Below, in pieces: positions 1 through 6,771 of a stretch of 16,953 nt of DNA (positions are counted from its first letter, which is position 1; each line of letters opens with the position of its first letter). Under the pieces are notes generated by a model. It worked only from the letters and a program-made list of their open reading frames with translations, was not told the origin of the DNA and searched no databases. The DNA comes from an uncultured Bacilli bacterium (GTDB taxonomy: Bacteria; Bacillota_I; Bacilli_A; RF39; UBA660). The position numbers were made by a program, and so were the translations under genes. Location: assembly GCA_934148995.1 (NCBI GenBank), contig CAKPDM010000019.1:1-16953 (forward strand), given 5' to 3'.

Positions 1-56
1 AAATATTGTCTTTAGCCCTTATTTTATCGGCATTTATTTATTTTTATATTTGGGTA

Positions 57-437
57 TCACTTATTCAACCTCACCCAAGGTGTTTTAACCATTCTTGGAC
101 CATTTTCATCAGTAGCACCTTTAGCATTATCAATAACAAATCCGACACAATCTACTAATCTAATGTTACAATCAAAGTCATCAATTTTCACTTTTGCAGC
201 TCTATTAGGGATGAATTTTGGTTCTGTAGTCATAATTGTTTTACCAGCAGCACTCTGAGGAATTTCATCTAATGTTCTTTTCTTTTCATATTCATCTTCA
301 ATATATGGCACTACTAAAGTTTCAACCATTTTCTTTATAAATGTACTCTTTCCAGTTCTTACTGCTCCAACAACTCCTAAATAGATGTCACCTCCTGTTC
401 TTTGGGCTATATTTTTAATGATTTCATATTTTTCCAT
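57..437 (-). pseudogene. spoIVA: Stage IV sporulation protein A, truncated to the N-terminal ATPase part
   Basis: SpoIVA is the ATP-hydrolysing protein that polymerises on the forespore surface as the base layer of the spore coat. The 126 residues match the start of the Bacillus protein closely: TGGDIYLGVVGAVRTGKST holds the Walker A motif (about residues 24-32), QSAAGKTIMTTEPKF is near 61-75, and the Walker B-like LVDCVG is near 95-99. ENGPRM and TPW follow at 111-121. The family continues into an IPF..AAE segment and reaches about 490 residues. Here the reading diverges after TPW to VRLNK and a TGA stop, and no frame of the remaining 56 bases resumes the family sequence. The ATG start has an AAGGTGA ribosome binding site, and a sigma-E-like promoter lies upstream. 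The head of the gene is therefore intact and the C-terminal three quarters are gone or displaced. A truncated but still translated product cannot be excluded. Confidence 0.85.
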
Positions 438-478
438 ATATTCACCTTTTTCTTTTATTCATTTTAACTTTATGTAGA

Positions 479-507
479 AATATATGTCTTTATGAATAGA
501 AATATTA
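479..507 (-). promoter_or_regulatory. Sigma-E-like sporulation promoter of spoIVA
   Basis: On the minus strand TAATATT (501-507), a 14-base spacer and CATATATT (479-486) fit the mother-cell sigma-E consensus (KMATATT, 13-15 bases, CATACAHT) with one mismatch in the -10 box. The expected start lies about 35 bases before the spoIVA ATG. Bacillus spoIVA is known to be sigma-E dependent, which makes the match more believable than AT-rich chance alone. No transcript data. Confidence 0.5.
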
Positions 508-515
508 TGTTAATG

Positions 516-544
516 TTGATGGAGCAGTATTTTTATTGTATAGT
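516..544 (+). promoter_or_regulatory. Housekeeping promoter of the S41/gluzincin operon
   Basis: TTGATG (516-521), a 17-base spacer and TATAGT (539-544) form a good vegetative-type promoter. It is followed by an AAGAAGGGG ribosome binding site and the ATG at 574. An overlapping TATACT at 544-549 is an alternative -10 but has no well-spaced -35. Confidence 0.5.
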
Positions 545-573
545 ATACTTAAATTTAAAAAGAAGGGGTTATT

Positions 574-1815
574 ATGAATCTAAAAGAAACTAGAGCAATA
601 ATATCTAAAATATTTAATTATATAGAAAGTGGTGTGGAAAAAACTTCATTTGGAGATTTTTATGGTCATCCAGGATTGTATTTCTTTCATACTAAAGAAG
701 AATTTTCTACTATGTTGGATAAATGTTTAGATAAAGAATCTTATGATAGATATGATATTTATTACATAGTAGAAAAGTTAATAAAGTTTTTGCTTGATAA
801 GTATGATTCACATACTAAACTTTACTTTAAAAATAGTATCTATTTCCCAATAAGTTTTAAAATTCAAGATAATGATTTCTATATTGTTAACATAATAGAT
901 AAATATAAAGATGTAGTGGGTGGAAAACTAGTTTCAATAAATAATATACCTGTTGAAAAAATAGTCTATGAGTTAGAACAGATAATTAATTATTCAACAG
1001 AAGAATATAAAAATATAATGTTGACTAGTGATATAAAACAGTTATATATTTTAAGATCATTACCAAGTATTAACAATAATATAGATAAAATTACATATCA
1101 AATAAACCGTGATGGAAAGATAATAGATGTTAGTTTTAAAGAAACAGAAAGGTATGATAAACTAGAATCGACTGCTAAAGAAAACTATACTTATGAAAAA
1201 GTGGATGATATTTTAATTATTCATTATAACTCCTGCAAGGATATAGAAAAGATGAAAAAGTTAGTTGAAAAACTTAAAACTATAGAAAACGATATCAATT
1301 ATTACATAGTGGATATAAGAAATAACAGTGGTGGATTTTCCAATATCAACCATATATTAATTGACTTTCTAACAGGTAAAAGTATAGTTGCTCTTATAAA
1401 TGAAACCGTGTTTTCATCAGGAAGAATGATGCTTGTTGATTTAAAAAAGATTGGTAGTTATGTTATAGGTACAAATATTAGTACATCACTAAATGCCTTT
1501 GGAAATGTACCTGGTGGCTTAGAAGTAGAAAAGTTAGATTTGATTGTTAAGAGAAGTAATACTTATTGGTATTATGATGAAAACTTGAGGTGCCAAGGCT
1601 TTACAAAAGATAATTTTTCTTCTTATTTTAAGGATAAGAGGAAATTATTGAAACCTAAAATTATTGAACCAGATGAATATGTTTATAATACTGTTGATGA
1701 TATTATAAACAATAAAGATTCACAGTTAGAAAGAGCAATTGAATATATAAAATTAAAAAAACAACCATTAGAAACAAATAAATTGGAGGGAAAATGTATC
1801 AAGAAGATTATTTAA
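574..1815 (+). CDS. Cytoplasmic S41-family serine peptidase (tricorn/C-terminal-processing-peptidase fold)
   Basis: A 413-residue S41-type peptidase. The core is visible as DSHT (78-81), a degenerate PDZ-like segment (about 100-140, GGKLVSINNIPV), the oxyanion-loop motif VDIRNNSGG (246-254), the nucleophile segment ETVFSSGR (277-284; S281 or S282) followed by LKKIGSYVIGT, and the C-terminal family motif EPDEYV with KDSQLERAI (365-389). The Ser-His pair in DSHT recalls the S41B (tricorn) arrangement. The lysine that S41A peptidases carry about 25 residues after the nucleophile is not seen. There is no signal peptide or membrane segment, so the protein is probably cytosolic, unlike most bacterial S41 enzymes. 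It is first in a four-gene operon and overlaps the next ATG by 22 bases. The substrate is unknown. Family assignment is firm; the tricorn-like reading is inference. Confidence 0.8.
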   Translation: MNLKETRAIISKIFNYIESGVEKTSFGDFYGHPGLYFFHTKEEFSTMLDKCLDKESYDRYDIYYIVEKLIKFLLDKYDSHTKLYFKNSIYFPISFKIQDNDFYIVNIIDKYKDVVGGKLVSINNIPVEKIVYELEQIINYSTEEYKNIMLTSDIKQLYILRSLPSINNNIDKITYQINRDGKIIDVSFKETERYDKLESTAKENYTYEKVDDILIIHYNSCKDIEKMKKLVEKLKTIENDINYYIVDIRNNSGGFSNINHILIDFLTGKSIVALINETVFSSGRMMLVDLKKIGSYVIGTNISTSLNAFGNVPGGLEVEKLDLIVKRSNTYWYYDENLRCQGFTKDNFSSYFKDKRKLLKPKIIEPDEYVYNTVDDIINNKDSQLERAIEYIKLKKQPLETNKLEGKCIKKII

Positions 1816-2690
1816 GAAATTATATAAAAGAATCAGAATTAAGAGTATTTAATGATAGAATAAAAGTAAGGTTATCTAGTGAACTAGCCATAAAATATGA
1901 TTTGGGAGTTTATACTAATTTTTTAATAAGAATTGAAAATGAAATGAAGATGCTAGATAAATTAAAGATTAAATACCCAGCAAATGCAAAACCAATACTC
2001 TATATTTATGTAGTACCAGATGATAACTTTACCTTCCTATTACAAATGCCTACTTTATTTTCTAAAGATAAAAAGAGTGGTGGAAAGCCTGTTACTTGCT
2101 ATGATTTAGATGGTTTTCCTCTTGCTTATGGACTAAGTCAAAATTGTTTGGAAAATAAAGAAACTAATAATTTAGAAATAGCTGCTTTAGAAAATGAATT
2201 ACATGAATTATCACACATTGTACTTAGTCAGTTTTTACTTGGTAATCAAGTTATTTCTGAAGGTATTGCAGAAACATTACCATTATATGGTTTAATATTA
2301 GAAGAAAAGTTTGAAAAACATAAACAAGTTATTGCTACTTTAGAAGAAAATAATATTTATTCTCTTAAAGAATTATTAAATAAACAAAGAGATGGTTCTT
2401 ATGGAAATGATGCTGTTTTACCAAATATGACTTGTTCTTTTAGATTATCATATATATCATCATATTTGTTTGTTAGAGGATTGCTAGAAAGAGTAGAAGA
2501 AAAATATTTACTATCATCAACTGAAGCTATTAACTATTTTTTTAGTATTTTAAGAGGAAATAGAGGATATGCTAATGAGTTTTTAATATATGATATAGCA
2601 GATGCATTAGAATTATCACACGATGAATTACTTAATAAAAAAGGTATGCAGAAGAAAGCATTAAATTCTATAAGAAGATTGGAGATGTAA
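1794..2690 (+). CDS. Gluzincin-like (peptidase MA) zinc metallopeptidase
   Basis: A 298-residue protein with a metallopeptidase signature: HELSH at 137-141 (two zinc-binding histidines and the general-base Glu), then ISEGIAE with E156 as the likely third zinc ligand, 15 residues after the second histidine. The HExxH...EG.A spacing is typical of M1-like peptidase MA domains. The rest matches no family I recognise. No signal peptide or transmembrane helix is apparent, so it should be cytosolic. The start is set by GGAGGG eight bases upstream, inside the end of the S41 gene, which points to translational coupling. The next gene follows after 2 bases. Substrate unknown; the fold call is good but activity is inferred. 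Confidence 0.72.
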   Translation: MYQEDYLRNYIKESELRVFNDRIKVRLSSELAIKYDLGVYTNFLIRIENEMKMLDKLKIKYPANAKPILYIYVVPDDNFTFLLQMPTLFSKDKKSGGKPVTCYDLDGFPLAYGLSQNCLENKETNNLEIAALENELHELSHIVLSQFLLGNQVISEGIAETLPLYGLILEEKFEKHKQVIATLEENNIYSLKELLNKQRDGSYGNDAVLPNMTCSFRLSYISSYLFVRGLLERVEEKYLLSSTEAINYFFSILRGNRGYANEFLIYDIADALELSHDELLNKKGMQKKALNSIRRLEM

Positions 2691-2692
2691 AT

Positions 2693-3307
2693 ATGATTAC
2701 TACTGTTTATTTAATGAGACATTCTATAACCGAAAAAGTAAACTATTTAAATGATAATGATAGTCTACTTGTTAGAAATCAAAAACAAATTTTAACTATT
2801 GAAGGGGAAGAATTAGCAAGAAAAGTTAGTAATAATGAAATTTTTTCTGATATCGATATGGTTATATCTAGTAATTATGTAAGAGCTATGGCTACAGCAA
2901 AGTATTTTGTAAAAAATAATAAACTAAATATAGTAGAAGATTTTGGAGAAAGAAGGTTTGGAATAGATGATTATAAAGATATTCCACCTGACTTTTATAA
3001 AAGACAACTAGAAGAAGATGACTATAAGATAGGACAAGGTGAAAGTCAAAAAGCAGTAAGAGAAAGAATGAGTAAAGCCTTATTAGAAGTGGTTAATAAT
3101 AATGAAGGAAAAACTATTTTAATAGTATCACATCATACAGCTATAATATTTCTTCTTAAGAAATGGTGTAGTATAAAGAATAATAAATGTCTATTATATA
3201 AAGATAAGGTTATTCTTGAAGATGGTTGTAGGAATTGTGAGACAGTTAAGCTATTATTTAAAGATGGAGAATTAGTTGGAATAGAGAATATGGAGGTTTG
3301 TGAATAA
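2693..3307 (+). CDS. Histidine phosphatase family protein (phosphoglycerate mutase-like)
   Basis: A 204-residue branch-1 histidine phosphatase. It has the catalytic LMRHSIT near the N-terminus (R9, H10 phosphohistidine), the SNYVRAMATA segment supplying R64, a likely acid in EDFGERRFG (E86), and the second catalytic histidine in IVSHHTA (H147). These are the family's full phosphate-pocket residues, so it should be active. The substrate cannot be read from sequence: family members act on sugar phosphates, phosphoproteins and nucleotides. The C-terminal third is rich in cysteine (C159, C166, C179, C182), which is unusual for the family. It lies 2 bases after the gluzincin-like gene and its TAA shares one base with the next ATG (TAATG), so it is co-translated with peptidases. 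Confidence 0.85.
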   Translation: MITTVYLMRHSITEKVNYLNDNDSLLVRNQKQILTIEGEELARKVSNNEIFSDIDMVISSNYVRAMATAKYFVKNNKLNIVEDFGERRFGIDDYKDIPPDFYKRQLEEDDYKIGQGESQKAVRERMSKALLEVVNNNEGKTILIVSHHTAIIFLLKKWCSIKNNKCLLYKDKVILEDGCRNCETVKLLFKDGELVGIENMEVCE

Positions 3308-3990
3308 TGAGTTTAAAATATGAGACTGAAAAATTTACCATTTATTATAATGACTGTGATAAAAGATATTTAGCAAAAATAGTTAATGTTTTTGAAGATA
3401 AAAGACAAAGTATTTTAGATTTCTTTAGATTAGAAAATGTTAAACCAGTTATAAAACTATATGATAATATTTCTGAGTATAAAGATAATATAATGGAATC
3501 TTTTAAGAGAAACTATGGTTATAGAGAATATCAAGACTGGATGATTGCTAATACCGAAGATGGTAATATTAATATGTTATCATTAGATTTAGTTAGACAA
3601 ATAAATACCTTTGAAAACTATACAGAAGATGAATTTTGTTATAATACTATTCATGAATTTACTCATGTTTGTCAAACTAAAATTGGTTCTACTAATCCAG
3701 GTTGGTTTTATGAGGTGTTAGCTACAAATCTTGGTAACCCTGAATGTCAACATGATATTAAAACACCATTTACTCTAGAAGAGTTACAAACAAGTTTTGA
3801 TAGTATAGATGGTTATGGAGCAGTATATTCTATCGGTAAAGAATTATTTAATAATTATGATAATGATTTTATTTATAGTTTAGTAATGGATAAAGATGAT
3901 ACTAGATTAAATATAGTTACAGCATCAATTATAAATGATATAAATAGTAAGTTAATTAATGATAATCAACCAAATAAAAAACATGTATAG
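3307..3990 (+). CDS. Second gluzincin-like (peptidase MA) HExxH protein
   Basis: A 227-residue protein with HEFTH at 116-120 followed by GWFYEVLATNL, in which E136 is the probable third zinc ligand (16 residues after the second histidine). This is the same HExxH...E layout as the gene two upstream, but there is little other similarity, so it is not a simple recent duplicate. No secretion signal or membrane helix is visible. The ribosome binding site is GGAGG, 12 bases before the ATG. It is the last gene of the operon, and its TAG lies within the left arm of the terminator hairpin. Proteolytic function is inferred from the motif. Confidence 0.7.
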   Translation: MSLKYETEKFTIYYNDCDKRYLAKIVNVFEDKRQSILDFFRLENVKPVIKLYDNISEYKDNIMESFKRNYGYREYQDWMIANTEDGNINMLSLDLVRQINTFENYTEDEFCYNTIHEFTHVCQTKIGSTNPGWFYEVLATNLGNPECQHDIKTPFTLEELQTSFDSIDGYGAVYSIGKELFNNYDNDFIYSLVMDKDDTRLNIVTASIINDINSKLINDNQPNKKHV

Positions 3991-4016
3991 GCTTAAAAAC
4001 TTATACTTGTTTTTTT
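3979..4016. terminator. Bidirectional intrinsic terminator between convergent genes
   Basis: A 13-bp stem (3979-3991 with 4000-4012; one mismatch, one G-U) with an 8-base loop is followed by a T-run to 4016 on the plus strand. On the minus strand it is followed by TTTTTATTT. It can end both the 574-3990 operon and the GNAT transcript. The stop codon of the upstream gene (3988-3990) is part of the stem. Confidence 0.75.
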
Positions 4017-4021
4017 ATCAT
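3990..4021 (+). repeat. Imperfect direct repeat, left copy
   Basis: The segment from GGCTTAAAAACTTATACTT through the T-run to ATCAT recurs at 6727-6761 with few differences, including an identical 15-base core TAAAAACTTATACTT. The two copies bracket the GNAT/fur/yibE-yibF block. This copy overlaps a working terminator, so a shared terminator-like sequence is an alternative explanation. Confidence 0.5.
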
Positions 4022-4042
4022 TTAGAATGTAAGTTTAAAGTT

Positions 4043-4492
4043 TTAATTCATCATATATCGAGTTCTTATTTCTTTCATTCCTAAACTTTTGTATAGATTA
4101 TTAGCAGGTATTCCATACCAACATTCAAGCTCAATCCTATAATTTAATGCTTTTATTAGTTTTATTACTTCTTTACCAACACCTTTTCCTCTAAAATTAT
4201 TATCAATATAAATGTTTTTAATATATAATATTTTCTCTTGATCAATATCTGATTTAGTAATTTGGTACTCTATAATTCCTACTGTTTTATTTTCTATTTG
4301 AATCAAAAATTGAAAAAATCCTTTTTGTTTAATATGGCGTATTGCATCATTAAAATTATAATTATCAACAGCTTTATCAAATAATCCTAGTTTTTCAGCA
4401 TATTTTTGGTGAAATTTAATAAGCTCAACTTTGTATTCTCCAAATATTTTTATATCATTGTTACTATTAACTTCCTTTAAAGAAATATTCAT
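4043..4492 (-). CDS. GNAT-family N-acetyltransferase
   Basis: A 149-residue single-domain acetyltransferase of the GNAT fold. Motif A is clear: KNIYIDNNFRGKGVGKEVI, with the acetyl-CoA pyrophosphate loop RGKGVG at 101-106. The C-terminal PANNLYKSLGMKEI matches the usual ...A...Y...GF/M motif B. The acceptor substrate cannot be read from sequence. The ATG is preceded by GGAGG at a 7-base distance. It lies directly downstream of the broken fur-like gene on the same strand, and it ends at the bidirectional terminator. Confidence 0.88.
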   Translation of the reverse strand: MNISLKEVNSNNDIKIFGEYKVELIKFHQKYAEKLGLFDKAVDNYNFNDAIRHIKQKGFFQFLIQIENKTVGIIEYQITKSDIDQEKILYIKNIYIDNNFRGKGVGKEVIKLIKALNYRIELECWYGIPANNLYKSLGMKEIRTRYMMN

Positions 4493-4600
4493 AATATTAC
4501 CTCCACGTATAATTAATTATTCCACTTGTATTCGATATATCTTCCATTTGATTTTCTTTAAGCAATCTACTTAAATCTTTGTATTCATGAATTTTAGTTA

Positions 4601-4762
4601 TTAAGTTAATAATATTGGCATTGTTCTATAAATTGTTGTTAAACCAAAATTTTGATTTAACTTTTCATAGATTTCTTTTATAGTAAAATCATTTTTAAAA
4701 CTCTTAATTACATCTAAAATTAGTTCTTTTTGTTTTGTTTTATAAGTTTCATTTCTAGACAT
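4601..4762 (-). pseudogene. Fur-family transcription regulator, N-terminal remnant
   Basis: Fur-family regulators (Fur, Zur, PerR) are dimeric metal-binding winged-helix repressors of about 140-150 residues. This remnant covers only the winged-helix start: TKQKELILDVIKS, the TIKEIYEKLN helix and the recognition helix GLTTIYRT. It then runs into PILLT and a TAA. The metal-binding half (HHH, CxxC) is missing, and I cannot find it in other frames of 4493-4600. I use the internal ATG at 4762 (SD AAGTGA); the upstream ATG at 4801 has no ribosome binding site. About 53 residues remain. The decay may have freed its former targets, possibly the neighbouring yibE/yibF pair, but that is conjecture. Confidence 0.65.
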
Positions 4763-4777
4763 ACTTATTATCACTTC

Positions 4778-4790
4778 TTTCAATTTGAAA
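4778..4790. promoter_or_regulatory. Palindrome upstream of the fur remnant, possible operator
   Basis: TTTCAA-T-TTGAAA is a perfect 6-1-6 palindrome 16 bases before the chosen ATG of the Fur-family remnant. Fur-type boxes are 7-1-7 palindromes, and self-regulation is common in the family. In such AT-rich DNA this could be chance. Confidence 0.25.
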
Positions 4791-4812
4791 AGCTTTTTCA
4801 TTTTCGATAATT

Positions 4813-4848
4813 AAAAAAATTACCACATGAAATCATATGATAATTTTT
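4813..4848 (-). terminator. Intrinsic terminator of the yibE/yibF operon
   Basis: Arms 4815-4829 and 4834-4848 can form a 15-bp stem (two G-U pairs in the RNA) with an ATTT loop, followed by seven T on the minus strand. It starts 3 bases after the stop of the gene at 4851-5606 and separates that operon from the fur remnant. Confidence 0.8.
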
Positions 4849-4850
4849 AT

Positions 4851-5606
4851 TTAATTATTTTCGCTATCTTTTTTTAGTGTTTCCGTTGTAATGTATGCTG
4901 TTATAGGTATAACTATAATACAGCCTAGTGCACTAAATAATATTTTAATCATCTCTGAAACAAATGTCTTTGCATTTACAATTTCTAAAAATGAATAATC
5001 TCCTTTATAAAACCAAATTAATAATGTCATAAATTCACCTAAAAAAGCAAACATTAAGGTATTATTCGTCGTACATAATATATCTCTTCCTATGTTCATT
5101 CCCGATAGAAATAACTCTTTTTTTGATAAGTTTTTATTATTATCATATACCTCATATAATGCAGAGGAAATTGCTATTGAAGAATCAACCGTTGCTCCAA
5201 TTAAACTAATTAATATCATAGAAATTGCAATGTTAGTAAAATCTATTTTTACATCATAAGAAAACATATTTATTTCTTCATAAGACTCGTATCCAAAACC
5301 AGCAATTCTTGATATCTTTGTTACAAAAAATATAAGAAATGATAATATAATTAATACAATAATAACTGATTTTAAACTAGATTCTGTTTTTATGTTTTTT
5401 TCATTTACATAATATAATATTATATAACTTATTATAAAACAGCCTATTAAAGAACATATTATAGGATTTAGTCCAAGAGCAATTAAGTAAAAAATAATCA
5501 TTAAAATAATAAAATTAAATATTATAGATAAAAATAATTTTATTCCTCTTTTTATATCAATATAAATCATTAATAAAAATAATAAAATAATTAATATTAT
5601 ATTCAT
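4851..5606 (-). CDS. YibE/F family membrane protein (shorter partner)
   Basis: A 251-residue polytopic membrane protein of the YibE/F family, whose biochemical role is not established. The signature is LIGATVDSSIAISSALYE (about 135-151), then GMNIGRDILCTTNNTL (169-184), and a C-terminal EMIKILFSALGCIIVIPITAYI (about 218-239) at the last helix. Six to seven hydrophobic helices are visible. Its ATG overlaps the stop of the upstream partner (ATGA), so the two are translationally coupled and probably form one complex. A terminator follows at once. Position 2 in the operon and short N-terminus match the YibF-like member of the usual tandem pair. Confidence 0.85.
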   Translation of the reverse strand: MNIILIILLFLLMIYIDIKRGIKLFLSIIFNFIILMIIFYLIALGLNPIICSLIGCFIISYIILYYVNEKNIKTESSLKSVIIVLIILSFLIFFVTKISRIAGFGYESYEEINMFSYDVKIDFTNIAISMILISLIGATVDSSIAISSALYEVYDNNKNLSKKELFLSGMNIGRDILCTTNNTLMFAFLGEFMTLLIWFYKGDYSFLEIVNAKTFVSEMIKILFSALGCIIVIPITAYITTETLKKDSENN

Positions 5607-6664
5607 TTTACACCTCTTTTCATCAATTTAATTGATATATGTGCTGATACAGGAATAGTTAAAACAATACCAATGCTACCAATTAAGAATCTGGTTAATT
5701 CTAATGTAAAATTACTTGAAATATAATTATACATTGAAAATCCATTGCGTAATGCTAACACAAAAATAGGAAGACCTGAACATAAATAAGTAAAAAACAA
5801 AACGTTACTCATTGTACTCATTATATCTTTACCTATTTCTCTAGCAGATTTTTTCAAATTTTTGACAGATATATTATTGTCTTTTTGAATCAGTTCCGAT
5901 ATAGAAGCTGAAATTGTAATTGCTACATCCATAATTGCCCCTGTTGATCCGATTAATAGTTCTGGTAATATAATATCTTCAATAGGAACAGTTAAAAATG
6001 ATAATTCATTGAAATTTATCCCTTTATAACCAGTAAAATTTATAATAATTACAATTGTAATAAGCATTACTAATGTTGATATAATTACAGAAATGATTGC
6101 CGATAATGTTTTCTTGTTAAATCCACTTGCTAATATCAAAGAAATAATAGAAAAAATAATCATTTCTATTACACATAAAAATAATAAATTGATACCTTTA
6201 AAATATAAAGCTAAACCAATATAAAAAATTACTAAATTCAAAACAACGCTTAATACAGATAACAGTCCTTTATAAGAACCAACTATATAAAGTAAATTTA
6301 AAAATATGACAATCATTAAAGTTAAATAGAAATCTCTTTTTAATTCAATACCACTTGCATCTAATATTATTTTGTCATTAACTTTGTATTTATCTGTAAC
6401 AACAGATGAATAAGATTCATCGTATGAGATAATTTTTTTATTGCCTTTTTGTTTACCATTGGTTATTATACCTGTTATCTTTCGCATATAGTATTTTTCT
6501 TCTAATCCTAATGAGTTTTGAGATGTTTCTTCACTAATTGTATCAATTTTTGTTATTTTAACAATTTGCTTGGAATATAAGAAATCATCATTATAAACAA
6601 AAATTAAAATAATTATAGATATAAGAAATATAATAATAGAAATCGGTTTCTTTTTACTAGACAT
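5603..6664 (-). CDS. YibE/F family membrane protein (longer partner)
   Basis: A 353-residue YibE/F protein. An N-terminal helix (about 8-24) precedes an extracytoplasmic beta-rich domain of about 85 residues, which ends near the second helix at 112-130. The family core follows: GSTGAIMDVAITISASISE (239-257), AREIGKDIMSTMSN (274-287) and a final GSIGIVLTIPVSAHI (329-343). The larger soluble insert marks it as the YibE-like partner of the pair. The ATG has a GGAGG site 7 bases upstream. It is the first gene of a two-gene operon. Transport has been supposed for the family, but no substrate can be named from the sequence. Confidence 0.85.
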   Translation of the reverse strand: MSSKKKPISIIIFLISIIILIFVYNDDFLYSKQIVKITKIDTISEETSQNSLGLEEKYYMRKITGIITNGKQKGNKKIISYDESYSSVVTDKYKVNDKIILDASGIELKRDFYLTLMIVIFLNLLYIVGSYKGLLSVLSVVLNLVIFYIGLALYFKGINLLFLCVIEMIIFSIISLILASGFNKKTLSAIISVIISTLVMLITIVIIINFTGYKGINFNELSFLTVPIEDIILPELLIGSTGAIMDVAITISASISELIQKDNNISVKNLKKSAREIGKDIMSTMSNVLFFTYLCSGLPIFVLALRNGFSMYNYISSNFTLELTRFLIGSIGIVLTIPVSAHISIKLMKRGVK

Positions 6665-6682
6665 ACTACTACCTCCAAATCT

Positions 6683-6688
6683 ATTATA
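6683..6688 (-). promoter_or_regulatory. Likely -10 box of the yibE/yibF operon
   Basis: A perfect TATAAT on the minus strand lies 18 bases before the ATG at 6664. No convincing -35 hexamer is found at 16-18 bases, so only the -10 is called. Confidence 0.4.
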
Positions 6689-6726
6689 CTAGTTTTTTCA
6701 AAAAATCATATCTTAATATTAGAGTG

Positions 6727-6761
6727 GGCATAAAAACTTATACTTATTTTTTTCTTATCAT
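6727..6761 (+). repeat. Imperfect direct repeat, right copy
   Basis: This is the partner of 3990-4021: GGC, one differing base, the 15-base core TAAAAACTTATACTT, a T-run and TTATCAT. The copy has lost the left arm that makes the other copy a hairpin, so it is not itself a good terminator. It ends 11 bases before the Mbeg1-like start. Confidence 0.5.
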
Positions 6762-6771
6762 ATATTAAATT

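Noticed and set aside
4497..4625. Short minus-strand frame (KIHEYKDLSRLLKENQ...) after the fur remnant
   Set aside because: About 40 codons without stop but no start with a ribosome binding site and no match to the missing half of Fur; not enough to call a gene.
4763..4801. Upstream ATG of the Fur-family remnant
   Set aside because: No ribosome binding site; the family alignment starts near the internal ATG at 4762.
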